Positions 1 through 6,069 of a stretch of 8,644 nt of DNA are shown here, one piece after another. Origin of the DNA: JBEKYD01 sp049511335 (GTDB lineage: Bacteria; Acidobacteriota; Terriglobia; Bryobacterales; Bryobacteraceae); contig JBEKYD010000441.1 in NCBI GenBank assembly GCA_049511335.1, forward strand, positions 1 through 8,644. The letters run 5' to 3'. The first letter of the stretch is position 1. Every line of letters starts with the position of its first letter. The notes beneath the pieces are model-generated. The model was given only the letters and a program-made list of their open reading frames with translations. It was not told the origin of the DNA and searched no databases. The position numbers and the translations under genes were made by a program.

Positions 1-88
1 CCTCCGCTACCTGCTACTGAAGGCCAAGCGGATGGCCGTGACCAACGTCGAATTCATCGCGGTTCACACGGTCAAGAAAGCAGCCTAA
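1..88 (+). CDS. C-terminal end of an unrecognised protein (partial)
   Basis: An open frame enters from the left edge (first full codon at position 2) and ends at TAA 86-88. It gives about 28 residues, beginning LRYLLLKAKRMAVTNVEF and ending in a basic KKAA tail. The residues are of coding type (leucine-rich, then a basic stretch, then a short hydrophobic strand), but they are too few to name a family. The next gene lies more than 200 bases away, so this is probably the last gene of its transcript. I see no strong hairpin with a T-run behind it. The function is unknown, and the coding call rests only on the open frame and its composition. Confidence 0.4.
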   Translation, partial: LRYLLLKAKRMAVTNVEFIAVHTVKKAA

Positions 89-311
89 AATGGCCCATCC
101 GTCGGATTCTCACTCAGAGCCGTATAAAGTTTCTATGCCTAAAGTTTGTAGATTAATTTGCATTCTTGAGCCATACTATTTCTACCGGGTTGTTGCTTGT
201 CCTAACCTGGGGCCGGTCGGGAGCCAGCCAGACCGGGATCGTGGCTCTAATCGACTCAATGTGTAAATCGCCCACTGGTTTGGAAGAAGCGGGCTCGTTA
301 CGGGGATGGCG

Positions 312-575
312 ATGGATTTGAGTAAGACATTGCAGGAATTGTATTGGCAGAAGGACAAAGTCGAGCGTGCCATTGCCTCGCTCGAATGCCTGCGCAAGTC
401 CGAACTGGATGGCATACCGACGGAGGAACGCCCGAAACGCCGGGGGCGTCATGGAATGAGCGCCGGAGAGCGGCAAGAGGTTTCCGCGCGCATGAAGCGG
501 TACTGGGCTTCGCGGCGCGAGGGCGGCGAAACGGGCTCCCAGAGGGCCCTGTCGAGGACTGCCGGCGCGTCTTAG
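312..575 (+). CDS. Small basic hypothetical protein with N-terminal coiled-coil-like helix
   Basis: The protein has 87 residues and is of unknown function. Residues 1-30 (MDLSKTLQELYWQKDKVERA and on) have heptad-like hydrophobic spacing and probably form an amphipathic helix or short coiled coil. The middle, around KRRGRHGMSAGERQEVSARM, is strongly basic, contains an RGR core like an AT-hook, and is followed by a helix ending in RYWASRR. This layout suggests nucleic-acid binding by a dimer, which is inference. I chose ATG 312 because GGGG at 302-305 sits six bases ahead of it. ATG 306, two codons upstream, touches that purine run and is less likely. The stop TAG 573-575 interlocks with the TAA of the convergent methyltransferase gene (TTAG at 572-575). 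The last 15 or so residues look low-complexity. Confidence 0.65.
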   Translation: MDLSKTLQELYWQKDKVERAIASLECLRKSELDGIPTEERPKRRGRHGMSAGERQEVSARMKRYWASRREGGETGSQRALSRTAGAS

Positions 576-1285
576 CCCCGGCAAAAGAACCAAAGCCAAT
601 AGTATTGATCGCCGGCGCCGGCTTGATACCTCAGTTCAAAGCCGCACCGGTCCGCCATTTCGCGCGCATCCTTTTCGGTGAAGGACGCGCCGATCCAGCT
701 ATTCTTCCCCTCGATACCCACGCGCGGGTTCCCCTGCACCTGGAACTTGAACAGCGCGCCGGGGCGGAGCAGCGCCGCCACGTCCCGAACGTACGATTCG
801 ACGATCGGGCGGCTCGGAATATGCTGGAACACCATGCTGGAGAATGCAAAGTCGAATCGAGGCGGGGCGGCGCGGAGGAGCCTTTTCCAAGCGGGCCCGC
901 GCAATACCCGCAGGTCTCTTCCGTTGTTGCAATAGACGGACGCGTTCTTGAACCCGGCGACCGCCCGGCGCGCCAGACGAACCATTTCCGGGCTGATGTC
1001 CACGGCATGAACTTCGCCGAAGAAACCGGCCAGGGCGCGCGTCATTCGTCCCGCGCCGCAGCCGATTTCGATTACCCGCATGGACTTGGGGTCCTTCCCC
1101 TGGCAGATGTTCCCCAAATCGTTCAGAATGTCTTCTTCCATGGCCACTTCGCCGGAACGGAAGAACTCCTCGTCCGACCATTCCGCCTGGTGGGTGACGA
1201 CGAAGTGGCGGGCGTTCTCGCGCGCCCTCCGGTCCCAATCGAGCCGCATGCGGCGCAATCGCCCGATCGTTCTCAGGCTGACCAT
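572..1285 (-). CDS. Class I SAM-dependent methyltransferase
   Basis: This 237-residue protein has a Rossmann-fold methyltransferase domain. Motif I is VIEIGCGAGR at about residues 71-80, the SAM-binding glycine loop. An acidic residue ends the second strand in AVDIS (D96). The FDFAFSSMVFQHI stretch fits the motif IV/post-IV region of small-molecule methyltransferases, and DVAALLRPGALFKFQ is the usual helix-strand after it. Residues 13-30 (MRLDWDRRARENARHFV) form a charged N-terminal cap common in this type. The acceptor cannot be told from sequence. ATG 1285 is the first start. It has no Shine-Dalgarno, but a TACAAT hexamer lies seven bases upstream, so a leaderless message is possible. The alternative start is the ATG at M13 (1249). 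The gene is divergent from the tRNA and convergent with the small basic protein gene. Confidence 0.85.
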   Translation of the reverse strand: MVSLRTIGRLRRMRLDWDRRARENARHFVVTHQAEWSDEEFFRSGEVAMEEDILNDLGNICQGKDPKSMRVIEIGCGAGRMTRALAGFFGEVHAVDISPEMVRLARRAVAGFKNASVYCNNGRDLRVLRGPAWKRLLRAAPPRFDFAFSSMVFQHIPSRPIVESYVRDVAALLRPGALFKFQVQGNPRVGIEGKNSWIGASFTEKDAREMADRCGFELRYQAGAGDQYYWLWFFCRG

Positions 1286-1287
1286 CT

Positions 1288-1298
1288 GTTATATTGTA
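1288..1298. promoter_or_regulatory. Overlapping back-to-back -10 boxes for tRNA-Ala and the methyltransferase
   Basis: On the + strand, TATATT at 1290-1295 lies 14 bases before the tRNA 5' end, which suits a start near 1302 and a short leader. On the minus strand, TACAAT (1298-1293) lies seven bases before ATG 1285. No convincing -35 is seen for either. Both assignments come from hexamer match and spacing only. Confidence 0.4.
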
Positions 1299-1309
1299 AA
1301 GGAGCGTGT

Positions 1310-1385
1310 GGGCGAGTAGCTCAGTTGGGAGAGCACGGCGTTCGCAACGCCGGGGTCGTGGGTTCGAATCCCATCTCGTCCACCA
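1310..1385 (+). tRNA. tRNA-Ala (anticodon CGC)
   Basis: The 76 bases fold into a complete cloverleaf. The acceptor stem GGGCGAG pairs with CUCGUCC. The D-arm is GCUC/GAGC, and the anticodon stem CGGCG/CGCCG encloses loop UUCGCAA with anticodon CGC at about 1343-1345. The T-arm is GUGGG/CCCAU around UUCGAAU. Position 3 is G and position 70 is U, giving the G3-U70 wobble that is the main alanyl-tRNA synthetase identity element, and the discriminator is A73. CCA is encoded at 1383-1385. It reads the alanine codon GCG, common in this GC-rich DNA. No T-run terminator is evident directly after it. Confidence 0.97.
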
Positions 1386-1488
1386 ACTTATCCCGCTTTG
1401 AAGTCCTGCGCTCCAACGCCACATTTCCCAGCGATTCCCCGGGAGGGCCGCACGGCTGACCGCACGAGCCCGATGCGGGCACGGGCGC

Positions 1489-1494
1489 TATAAT
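1489..1494 (+). promoter_or_regulatory. Consensus -10 box ahead of the zinc-ribbon/dinB/aminotransferase operon
   Basis: TATAAT stands in otherwise GC-rich DNA, with no good -35 seventeen bases upstream. A start near 1501 would give a leader of about 65 bases to ATG 1567. The same start would lie only about three bases before the in-frame TTG at 1504. Confidence 0.4.
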
Positions 1495-1566
1495 TGAGGG
1501 ATCTTGAAGGAAGATGGATCGCCCGAGCCCAAGGTAACCGCACCCTCCAGACGGGACGAAGAGCCG

Positions 1567-1668
1567 ATGCTCTACTGCCCGCGCTGTTCGACCCGCCTGA
1601 CGGAGCTGAAGTGCAAGCTGGTGTGCTCCCAGTGCGGCTATTACTTGAGCTGCGCCGATTACTATTAA
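1567..1668 (+). CDS. Tiny zinc-ribbon protein (33 residues)
   Basis: ATG 1567 to TAA 1666-1668 encodes a 33-residue peptide with six cysteines: C4 and C7 in YCPRC, then C16, C20 and C23 in CSQCGYY, and C29. Two CxxC knuckles separated by 12 residues fit a minimal zinc ribbon that binds one metal. The peptide ends in an aromatic DYY. It is too small to be an enzyme, and a structural, DNA-binding or metal/redox role is possible. An in-frame TTG at 1504, behind GAGGG (1496-1500), would add 21 mostly polar residues; the frame is closed just before it by TGA 1495-1497. I prefer ATG 1567, though its upstream purine stretch GAAGAG is weak. The dinB-like gene starts ten bases after the stop, so the two are probably co-transcribed. 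Confidence 0.75.
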   Translation: MLYCPRCSTRLTELKCKLVCSQCGYYLSCADYY

Positions 1669-1678
1669 ACGAACTCCC

Positions 1679-2164
1679 ATGCCTGAAATTCCCGATCTGC
1701 TCGAACGATTCCGCCGCGGCCCGGAACTGATGGCGGTGATCCTCACCGGAGTTTTTGGCGAGGAGGAAGATTACATCCCGGCGCCCGGAAAGTGGAGTAT
1801 CCGCCAGTTGATCGCGCACGTGGCCGATACCGAGATCGTGGCAGCGGGGCGCTTGCGCCAGGTGATCGCGGAAGACAATCCCACCCTGGTACCATTCGAC
1901 CAGAATGCGTGGGTGGAACGGCTGGACTACGCCCGCCGCAAGCCCAAGCAATCGCTCGAAAGCTTTCGCCGCCTGCGGGCCGAGAACTACGAGCTGCTCA
2001 AAGGGCTGGATGAAGCGGCGTACGAGCGCACCGGGAGGCACACCGAACGGGGGCCGTTGTCGTTGCGGCAGATGCTGGAACTTTTTTCGAACCACGCCGA
2101 ATCTCACGCCCGGCAGATCGAAGCCATACGAGAACAATACAAGAAAGCCAAAACCTCAAAATGA
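1679..2164 (+). CDS. DinB/YfiT-like four-helix metal-binding protein
   Basis: The 161-residue length is normal for the DinB/YfiT superfamily. The expected metal triad is visible: H47 in LIAHVADTE on helix 2, and H139 and H143 in the NHAESH motif on the last long helix. The GKWSIRQL stretch before H47 is the usual entry to helix 2. Family members bind Ni or Zn and include thiol transferases for bacillithiol or mycothiol and other hydrolase-like proteins. Which of these applies cannot be read from the sequence, and no thiol-biosynthesis gene is in the window. ATG 1679 has no clear Shine-Dalgarno and follows the zinc-ribbon stop by ten bases, so reinitiation is plausible. Its TGA overlaps the next start as ATGA (2161-2164), indicating translational coupling to the aminotransferase. 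The C-terminus is a lysine-rich tail. Confidence 0.85.
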   Translation: MPEIPDLLERFRRGPELMAVILTGVFGEEEDYIPAPGKWSIRQLIAHVADTEIVAAGRLRQVIAEDNPTLVPFDQNAWVERLDYARRKPKQSLESFRRLRAENYELLKGLDEAAYERTGRHTERGPLSLRQMLELFSNHAESHARQIEAIREQYKKAKTSK

Positions 2165-3345
2165 CAGGCACAGTTCAACGTTACGCACCGTTGTGCGCTC
2201 CCTCCCGATGGTTGTTCGGACCCGGGCCGAGCCTGGTGGCGCCGCGCGTGTATCAGGCCATGCAGCAGAACGTGGTAGGGCACCTCGACCCGTTCTTTTT
2301 CCAGGTGACGGATGAGATCCGCGCGCTGTTGGGGTACGCCTTCTCGACGGATAACGACTTTAACCTGGCGACATCCGGGACGGGAAGCTCGGGAATGGAA
2401 GCGGCAGTGGCCAATTTCACCGAGCCGGGCGCGAAATTCGCGGTGTTGAGCAATGGCTTTTTCGCCGACCGCATCGGCGAAATGGCTGCCCGGCAGGGCG
2501 CCCAGGTGGTGCGGCTCAGCCGGGCGTGGGGCCAGCCGTTCGATGCCGGGCAGGCGCGCGAATTCATTTTGCGCGAGCGGCCGCGGATGGTGGCCATGGT
2601 GCAGGCGGAGACTTCCACCGGCATGTACAACCAGGTGCAGGCGGCTGCGGAGGCGGCGCATGAGGTGGATGCGCTGATAATCGCGGACTGCGTGACGTCG
2701 CTGGGCGGCATGCCCACGCTGGTGGATTCCAACGGTATCGATATCGCCTACAGTTGCACCCAAAAAGGCCTGGGCTGCCCTCCCGGTCTGGCGCCGATGA
2801 CGGTCTCGCCGCAGGCGCTGGACCGGCTGAAGAAACGGGCTACCCCGGTGCAATCGTGGTACCTGGATCTGCAGTTGCTCGACGGCTATTATCGCGGCCA
2901 CAAATATCATCACACGGCTTCGGCTACGTTGTTCTATGCGTTGCGCGAGGGCCTCGCCATGGTGGCCGAGGAAGGCCGCGAAAACCGCTGGGCGCGTCAC
3001 CAGCGCAATCACGCGGCGTTCGTTGCCGGCATCGAGGCCATGGGCCTTCTCATGCTGGTGGAGACGAGCGGCGACCGTTTGTGGACGCTGAACACGGTTT
3101 CGGTGCCCGAGGGAGTGAACGAAGCCGCGGTGCGGCAGTACCTGCTGGAGAAGCGCTCGATCGAGATTGCCGGCGGTTTCGGTCCGCTGGCAGGCAAGAT
3201 CTTCCGCATCGGCCTGATGGGTTACGGTTCGACGGCGGAAAATGTGGTGCTGGTGCTGGAGGCGCTGGAAGAAGCTCTGCGGCAAGCGGGTTTCGAGCCG
3301 AAAGGAAACGGGGCGGCGGCGGCGGAGAAAAAGCTCAAGGGGTAA
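2161..3345 (+). CDS. Class V PLP-dependent aminotransferase (alanine-glyoxylate/PucG type)
   Basis: This 394-residue fold-type I PLP enzyme belongs to the class V group that contains alanine-glyoxylate, serine-glyoxylate and (S)-ureidoglycine-glyoxylate aminotransferases. Visible marks in order are: FGPGP at 19-23 and GHLDP at 40-44, the family N-terminal signature; SGTGSSGMEA at 72-81, which cups the PLP phosphate; ETSTG at 150-154; D176 in IIADCVTSLGG, which pairs with the pyridine nitrogen; and K202 in SCTQKGLGCPPG, the Schiff-base lysine. R349 in FRIGLMG probably binds the substrate carboxylate. Length is normal with an added short alanine/lysine-rich tail. The likely reaction is transfer of an amino group from alanine, serine or a related donor to glyoxylate. 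The exact donor is not decided, and no purine-degradation genes lie nearby. The start overlaps the dinB-like stop by ATGA. Confidence 0.9.
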   Translation: MTGTVQRYAPLCAPSRWLFGPGPSLVAPRVYQAMQQNVVGHLDPFFFQVTDEIRALLGYAFSTDNDFNLATSGTGSSGMEAAVANFTEPGAKFAVLSNGFFADRIGEMAARQGAQVVRLSRAWGQPFDAGQAREFILRERPRMVAMVQAETSTGMYNQVQAAAEAAHEVDALIIADCVTSLGGMPTLVDSNGIDIAYSCTQKGLGCPPGLAPMTVSPQALDRLKKRATPVQSWYLDLQLLDGYYRGHKYHHTASATLFYALREGLAMVAEEGRENRWARHQRNHAAFVAGIEAMGLLMLVETSGDRLWTLNTVSVPEGVNEAAVRQYLLEKRSIEIAGGFGPLAGKIFRIGLMGYGSTAENVVLVLEALEEALRQAGFEPKGNGAAAAEKKLKG

Positions 3346-3459
3346 CCCAGTCCGGCAAAGTGGCGCCTTCACTCGGTTAGCTGCTCTTAGACTACGCCGG
3401 GCCTGGCGAAAACTCGCGTTGGCGTTCCCGCCAGTATTGCCTTCCCGTAAGGAGCACTC

Positions 3460-3484
3460 AGGGAGCGGTTGCTGCGGCTGTCAC
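3460..3484 (+). repeat. Degenerate fragment of the intergenic palindromic repeat
   Basis: Thirteen bases at 3460-3472 (AGGGAGCGGTTGC) are identical to 7358-7370 in the right arm of the MITE-like element. After seven unmatched bases in both copies, GTCAC also matches (3480-3484 and 7378-7382). The equal spacing argues for common descent. The fragment lies in the 179-base gap between two convergent genes. The rest of that gap shows only a weak TGGCG/CGCCA hairpin at 3420-3433 without a T-run. Confidence 0.5.
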
Positions 3485-3524
3485 GGAACGTCCTGGACGA
3501 CGGACTGCGCTCGGAAATCGACAC

Positions 3525-4400
3525 TCACGCTCCCGCCGTTGCCGGGGCGGCGCGCTGGGCGAAAAAGTCTTGTAAGATGCACTCGTCGACGGTGTTCATC
3601 TTGGTCTGCAAAGCGTCCAGGAATTCGTGCAGGCCGGCGCTCAAAATCGCCTCGACATGAGCATAATCCAGTTCCGACCGCAGCAGGCCCAGGCGCTGTT
3701 CGGACTGGCAGGAGAAAGCGCCGCGCGGCGTGCCGGTAATGACGTGGAGAGCGTCGTCGGCACGCGCAAGACATTGGCGCACAGCGCGCGGAAAGTCGCC
3801 ATCGAGGAGGAGAAACTCCACGATGCGGTCGGGCGAAATGCGGCCGTGCTTCTTGCGGTACATCTCGAAACCGGTGACGGATTTGAGCAGCGCGGTCCAC
3901 TGCACATCGTCGTAGGGAGTGCCGACGTCGATGACGGAAGGGAGCAGGATGAAGTATTTCACATCCAGCGTGCGGCTGGTTTTATCGGCACGTTCGAGAC
4001 GCCGGCCCAACTGAATGAAGTGCCATGCCTCGTCGTGGCTCATGGTGTCCTGGGTGATGCCCTGGAACAGGTGGCAGGCCATGCGGATCTGGAGGCAGAA
4101 TTCGGGCAGCACTTCCGGAAGGCCTTTGCGGTTCTGGGCCGTAACCAGCAGGTACATGCTGTTGATCTGCTCCCACATTTCCGAAGAAATGGTTTCCCGT
4201 ACGGAGCGGGCGTTCTCGCGGGCGGCGACGATGCAGGAGTAGATCGATTGGTCGGAGTAATGGCGCGGCAGGTCGAGCGTGAGGTTGTGATTGACGTCGA
4301 TGAAGCGGGCGACGTTTTCGGCCCGCTCAATGTAGCGGGCCATCCAGTAGACGGCGTCGGCCACGCGGCTGAGTAACGGTCTTTTCGGGGCGGCCATCAT
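3525..4400 (-). CDS. Alpha-E domain protein (DUF403 family)
   Basis: The 291-residue, mainly helical protein carries the alpha-E domain across nearly its full length. The N-terminal hallmark is LLSRVADAVYWMARYIERAE at about residues 9-28, followed by NVARFIDVN, and the central WHFIQLGRRLERADKTSR repeats the aromatic-x-x-GR-x-x-ER-AD pattern. Such proteins are almost always encoded beside circularly permuted ATP-grasp enzymes and are thought to act with them in making or modifying a peptide-like product. Their chemistry is not established. The frame stays open 142 codons further upstream, but that part is a shadow of the ATP-grasp gene. ATG 4398-4400 overlaps that gene's TGA (ATGA), and the family motif starts right after it. 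A second ATG follows immediately. It is slightly shorter than the roughly 310 residues usual for the family. Confidence 0.92.
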   Translation of the reverse strand: MMAAPKRPLLSRVADAVYWMARYIERAENVARFIDVNHNLTLDLPRHYSDQSIYSCIVAARENARSVRETISSEMWEQINSMYLLVTAQNRKGLPEVLPEFCLQIRMACHLFQGITQDTMSHDEAWHFIQLGRRLERADKTSRTLDVKYFILLPSVIDVGTPYDDVQWTALLKSVTGFEMYRKKHGRISPDRIVEFLLLDGDFPRAVRQCLARADDALHVITGTPRGAFSCQSEQRLGLLRSELDYAHVEAILSAGLHEFLDALQTKMNTVDECILQDFFAQRAAPATAGA

Positions 4401-5908
4401 GACGGTTCCGCCTGGATCTGCGATTGCGACTGCAACTCGGTCGGGTGCGGCGCCAACACCCAGGTGTCCTTGCTCCCGCCCCCTTGCGAGGAATTCACCA
4501 CCAACGATCCTTTGCGCATGGCCACGCGCGTGAGGCCGCCGGGAAGCACGTAGATTTCCTTGCCGCACAGGACGTAGGGTCGCAGGTCGACGTGCCGGCC
4601 TTCGAAGTGGTCGTCGACGATGGTCGGCGCGCGGGAGAGAGCGAGCGTCGGCTGGGCGATGTAGTTTCGGGGATTCGCGCGAATGCGGCCGGCGAACTCG
4701 GCCCGCTCGGTGGCGGTCGAGTGCGGTCCCACCAGCATGCCGTAGCCGCCCGATTCGTTGGCGGCTTTCACCACCAACCGATCCAGATGATCGAGCACAT
4801 AGGCGCGGTCCTGGTCGCGCCAGCACAGATAGGTGGGCACATTGGGCAGGATGGCGTCGCGGTCTTCATAGTATTTGATGATTTCGGGCACGTAGGCGTA
4901 GATCACTTTGTCGTCGGCCACGCCGTTGCCGGGCGCGTTGGCCAGGGCCACGCGGCCAGCGCGGTAACAAGCCAGCAGGCCGGGAACCCCCAGCAGCGAA
5001 TCGGGGCGAAAAGCTTCGGGATCGAGAAAATCGTCGTCCACGCGCCGGTAGATCACGTGCACACGCTCCAGCCCCTTGGTGGTGCGCATGAAGACGTCCC
5101 CGGAGGAAACCACCAGGTCCCGGCCCTCCACCAACTGCACGCCCATTTGCTGCGCCAGAAAGCTGTGCTCAAAATAGGCCGAGTTATAGATTCCGGGGGT
5201 GAGCAGAACCACGCGCGGCTCCGCCACGCCCGCGGGCGCGAGCGACTCCAACATTTCCAGCAGCCGGCTGGGGTATTCGTTCACCGGACGCACGGACAAC
5301 CCTTCGAACACGCCGGGGAAGATGCGCTTCAGCACTTCGCGGTTTTCGAGCACGTAGGAAACGCCGGAAGGCACGCGCAGATTGTCCTCCAGCACGTAGT
5401 AACAGCCGTCCCGGTCGCGCACCAGGTCGGTGCCGGTGATGTGGCACCACACGCCCCAGGGCGGATTCAGACCTTGGCACTGTTTGCGGTAGGAAGCCGC
5501 CGAGAGAATCACCTCGCTTGGAATAATGCCGTCCTTGAGGATTTTCTGCTCGTGGTAGATGTCGTCGATGAAGGCGTTCAGGGCGTGAATGCGCTGCTGC
5601 AGGCCGCTTTCGATGATGCTCCATTCGGCGGCGGGAACGATGCGCGGCACCAGGTCGAAAGGGAAGATGCGCTCGGCGCCGGCCGAATCGCCATACACGT
5701 TAAACGTGATTCCCATCTGCAGCAACAAAGTTTCGGCGGCGTGCTTATAGCGCAGCAATGCGCCGTCCGAGAGCGACTCGATGATTTCCACCAACAGGCG
5801 GACGTGCGGCCGCGAACTGCCGTCGGCCTCGAACATTTCGTCGTAAAAACCATCGGTCTGGTAGGACGAGAATCGCAGAGCGGAGCCTCCGGTTGTGTGA
5901 ATTTGCAC
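4397..5908 (-). CDS. Circularly permuted ATP-grasp protein
   Basis: This 503-residue protein matches the circularly permuted ATP-grasp family (formerly DUF404/DUF407). Visible hallmarks are: FYDEMFEADG at 21-30, the family opening; VLEDNLRVPSGVSY at 172-185; VIYRRVDDDFLDP at 285-297; ALANAPGNGVADDK at 321-334; KAANESGGYGM at 381-391, the glycine-rich ATP-binding loop; and RVAMRKGSLVVNSSQGGGSK at 461-480. ATP-grasp enzymes activate a carboxylate as acyl-phosphate and join it to an amine or thiol, so a peptide-like ligase role is likely. The substrate is unknown. The start is GTG 5908, without a visible Shine-Dalgarno. The next ATG (M25) would cut into the conserved opening, so GTG is preferred. 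The gene forms a two-gene operon with the alpha-E gene and is divergent from marR. No transglutaminase-like or Anbu peptidase gene is present beside it. Confidence 0.93.
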   Translation of the reverse strand: MQIHTTGGSALRFSSYQTDGFYDEMFEADGSSRPHVRLLVEIIESLSDGALLRYKHAAETLLLQMGITFNVYGDSAGAERIFPFDLVPRIVPAAEWSIIESGLQQRIHALNAFIDDIYHEQKILKDGIIPSEVILSAASYRKQCQGLNPPWGVWCHITGTDLVRDRDGCYYVLEDNLRVPSGVSYVLENREVLKRIFPGVFEGLSVRPVNEYPSRLLEMLESLAPAGVAEPRVVLLTPGIYNSAYFEHSFLAQQMGVQLVEGRDLVVSSGDVFMRTTKGLERVHVIYRRVDDDFLDPEAFRPDSLLGVPGLLACYRAGRVALANAPGNGVADDKVIYAYVPEIIKYYEDRDAILPNVPTYLCWRDQDRAYVLDHLDRLVVKAANESGGYGMLVGPHSTATERAEFAGRIRANPRNYIAQPTLALSRAPTIVDDHFEGRHVDLRPYVLCGKEIYVLPGGLTRVAMRKGSLVVNSSQGGGSKDTWVLAPHPTELQSQSQIQAEPS

Positions 5909-5968
5909 TATTGTAACGTAGCCGTGCCGATTCTTGGCTCATTCCACCGCCTGAGGATAAGCGAAAGT

Positions 5969-5996
5969 TTTTTATAGGGCCGATTCGCGTTTTCAA
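5969..5996 (-). promoter_or_regulatory. Candidate promoter for the ATP-grasp/alpha-E operon
   Basis: On the minus strand, TTGAAA (5996-5991) is followed after 16 bases by TAAAAA (5974-5969). An overlapping TATAAA (5976-5971) would leave a spacer of only 14. A start near 5961 would give a leader of about 53 bases to GTG 5908. The call rests on hexamer match only. Confidence 0.3.
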
Positions 5997-6034
5997 TGGC
6001 TTTCGGGGCTAATCTCGTTGTCACATACTACCTC

Positions 6035-6063
6035 TTGACAAATATCGTTTAAACGGATATATT
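6035..6063 (+). promoter_or_regulatory. Near-consensus sigma-70 promoter of marR
   Basis: TTGACA at 6035-6040 is a perfect -35. After exactly 17 bases comes TATATT at 6058-6063, five of six to consensus. The start is predicted about 6069-6071, on the GTG start codon of marR itself. The spacer holds a palindrome that would let a repressor block RNA polymerase. Confidence 0.8.
6042..6060 (+). promoter_or_regulatory. Palindromic operator candidate for the MarR regulator
   Basis: ATATCGTTTAAACGGATAT contains the perfect 10-base palindrome CGTTTAAACG (6046-6055), flanked by ATAT on both sides with one extra G on the right. It fills the spacer and overlaps the -10. MarR dimers commonly bind 16-20 base inverted repeats in their own promoters, so autorepression is the natural reading. 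The related TCGTT...CGGATA sequence upstream of yceI supports this. Confidence 0.6.
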
Positions 6064-6069
6064 GGGAGC

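Noticed and set aside
344..1459. A 371-codon + strand frame spanning the methyltransferase and the tRNA
   Set aside because: It runs through a tRNA gene and is antisense to a good methyltransferase; it is a composition effect.
1504..1566. TTG-initiated N-terminal extension of the zinc-ribbon protein
   Set aside because: It is open and preceded by GAGGG, but the spacing is short and the 21 residues are polar and featureless. It is noted as an alternative only.
2104..3372. A 422-codon minus-strand open frame opposite the aminotransferase
   Set aside because: The aminotransferase has all PLP motifs in the other strand. The antisense product is arginine- and histidine-rich and matches no family.
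4401..4826. Upstream extension of the alpha-E frame by 142 codons
   Set aside because: The extension is another frame of the ATP-grasp gene. The family's conserved start and the ATGA junction place the true start at 4400.
4424..5977. A 517-codon open frame on the + strand opposite the ATP-grasp gene
   Set aside because: It is the antisense shadow of a clearly conserved protein in high-GC DNA. Its product is rich in H, V, Q and G with no recognisable domain and no ribosome site.
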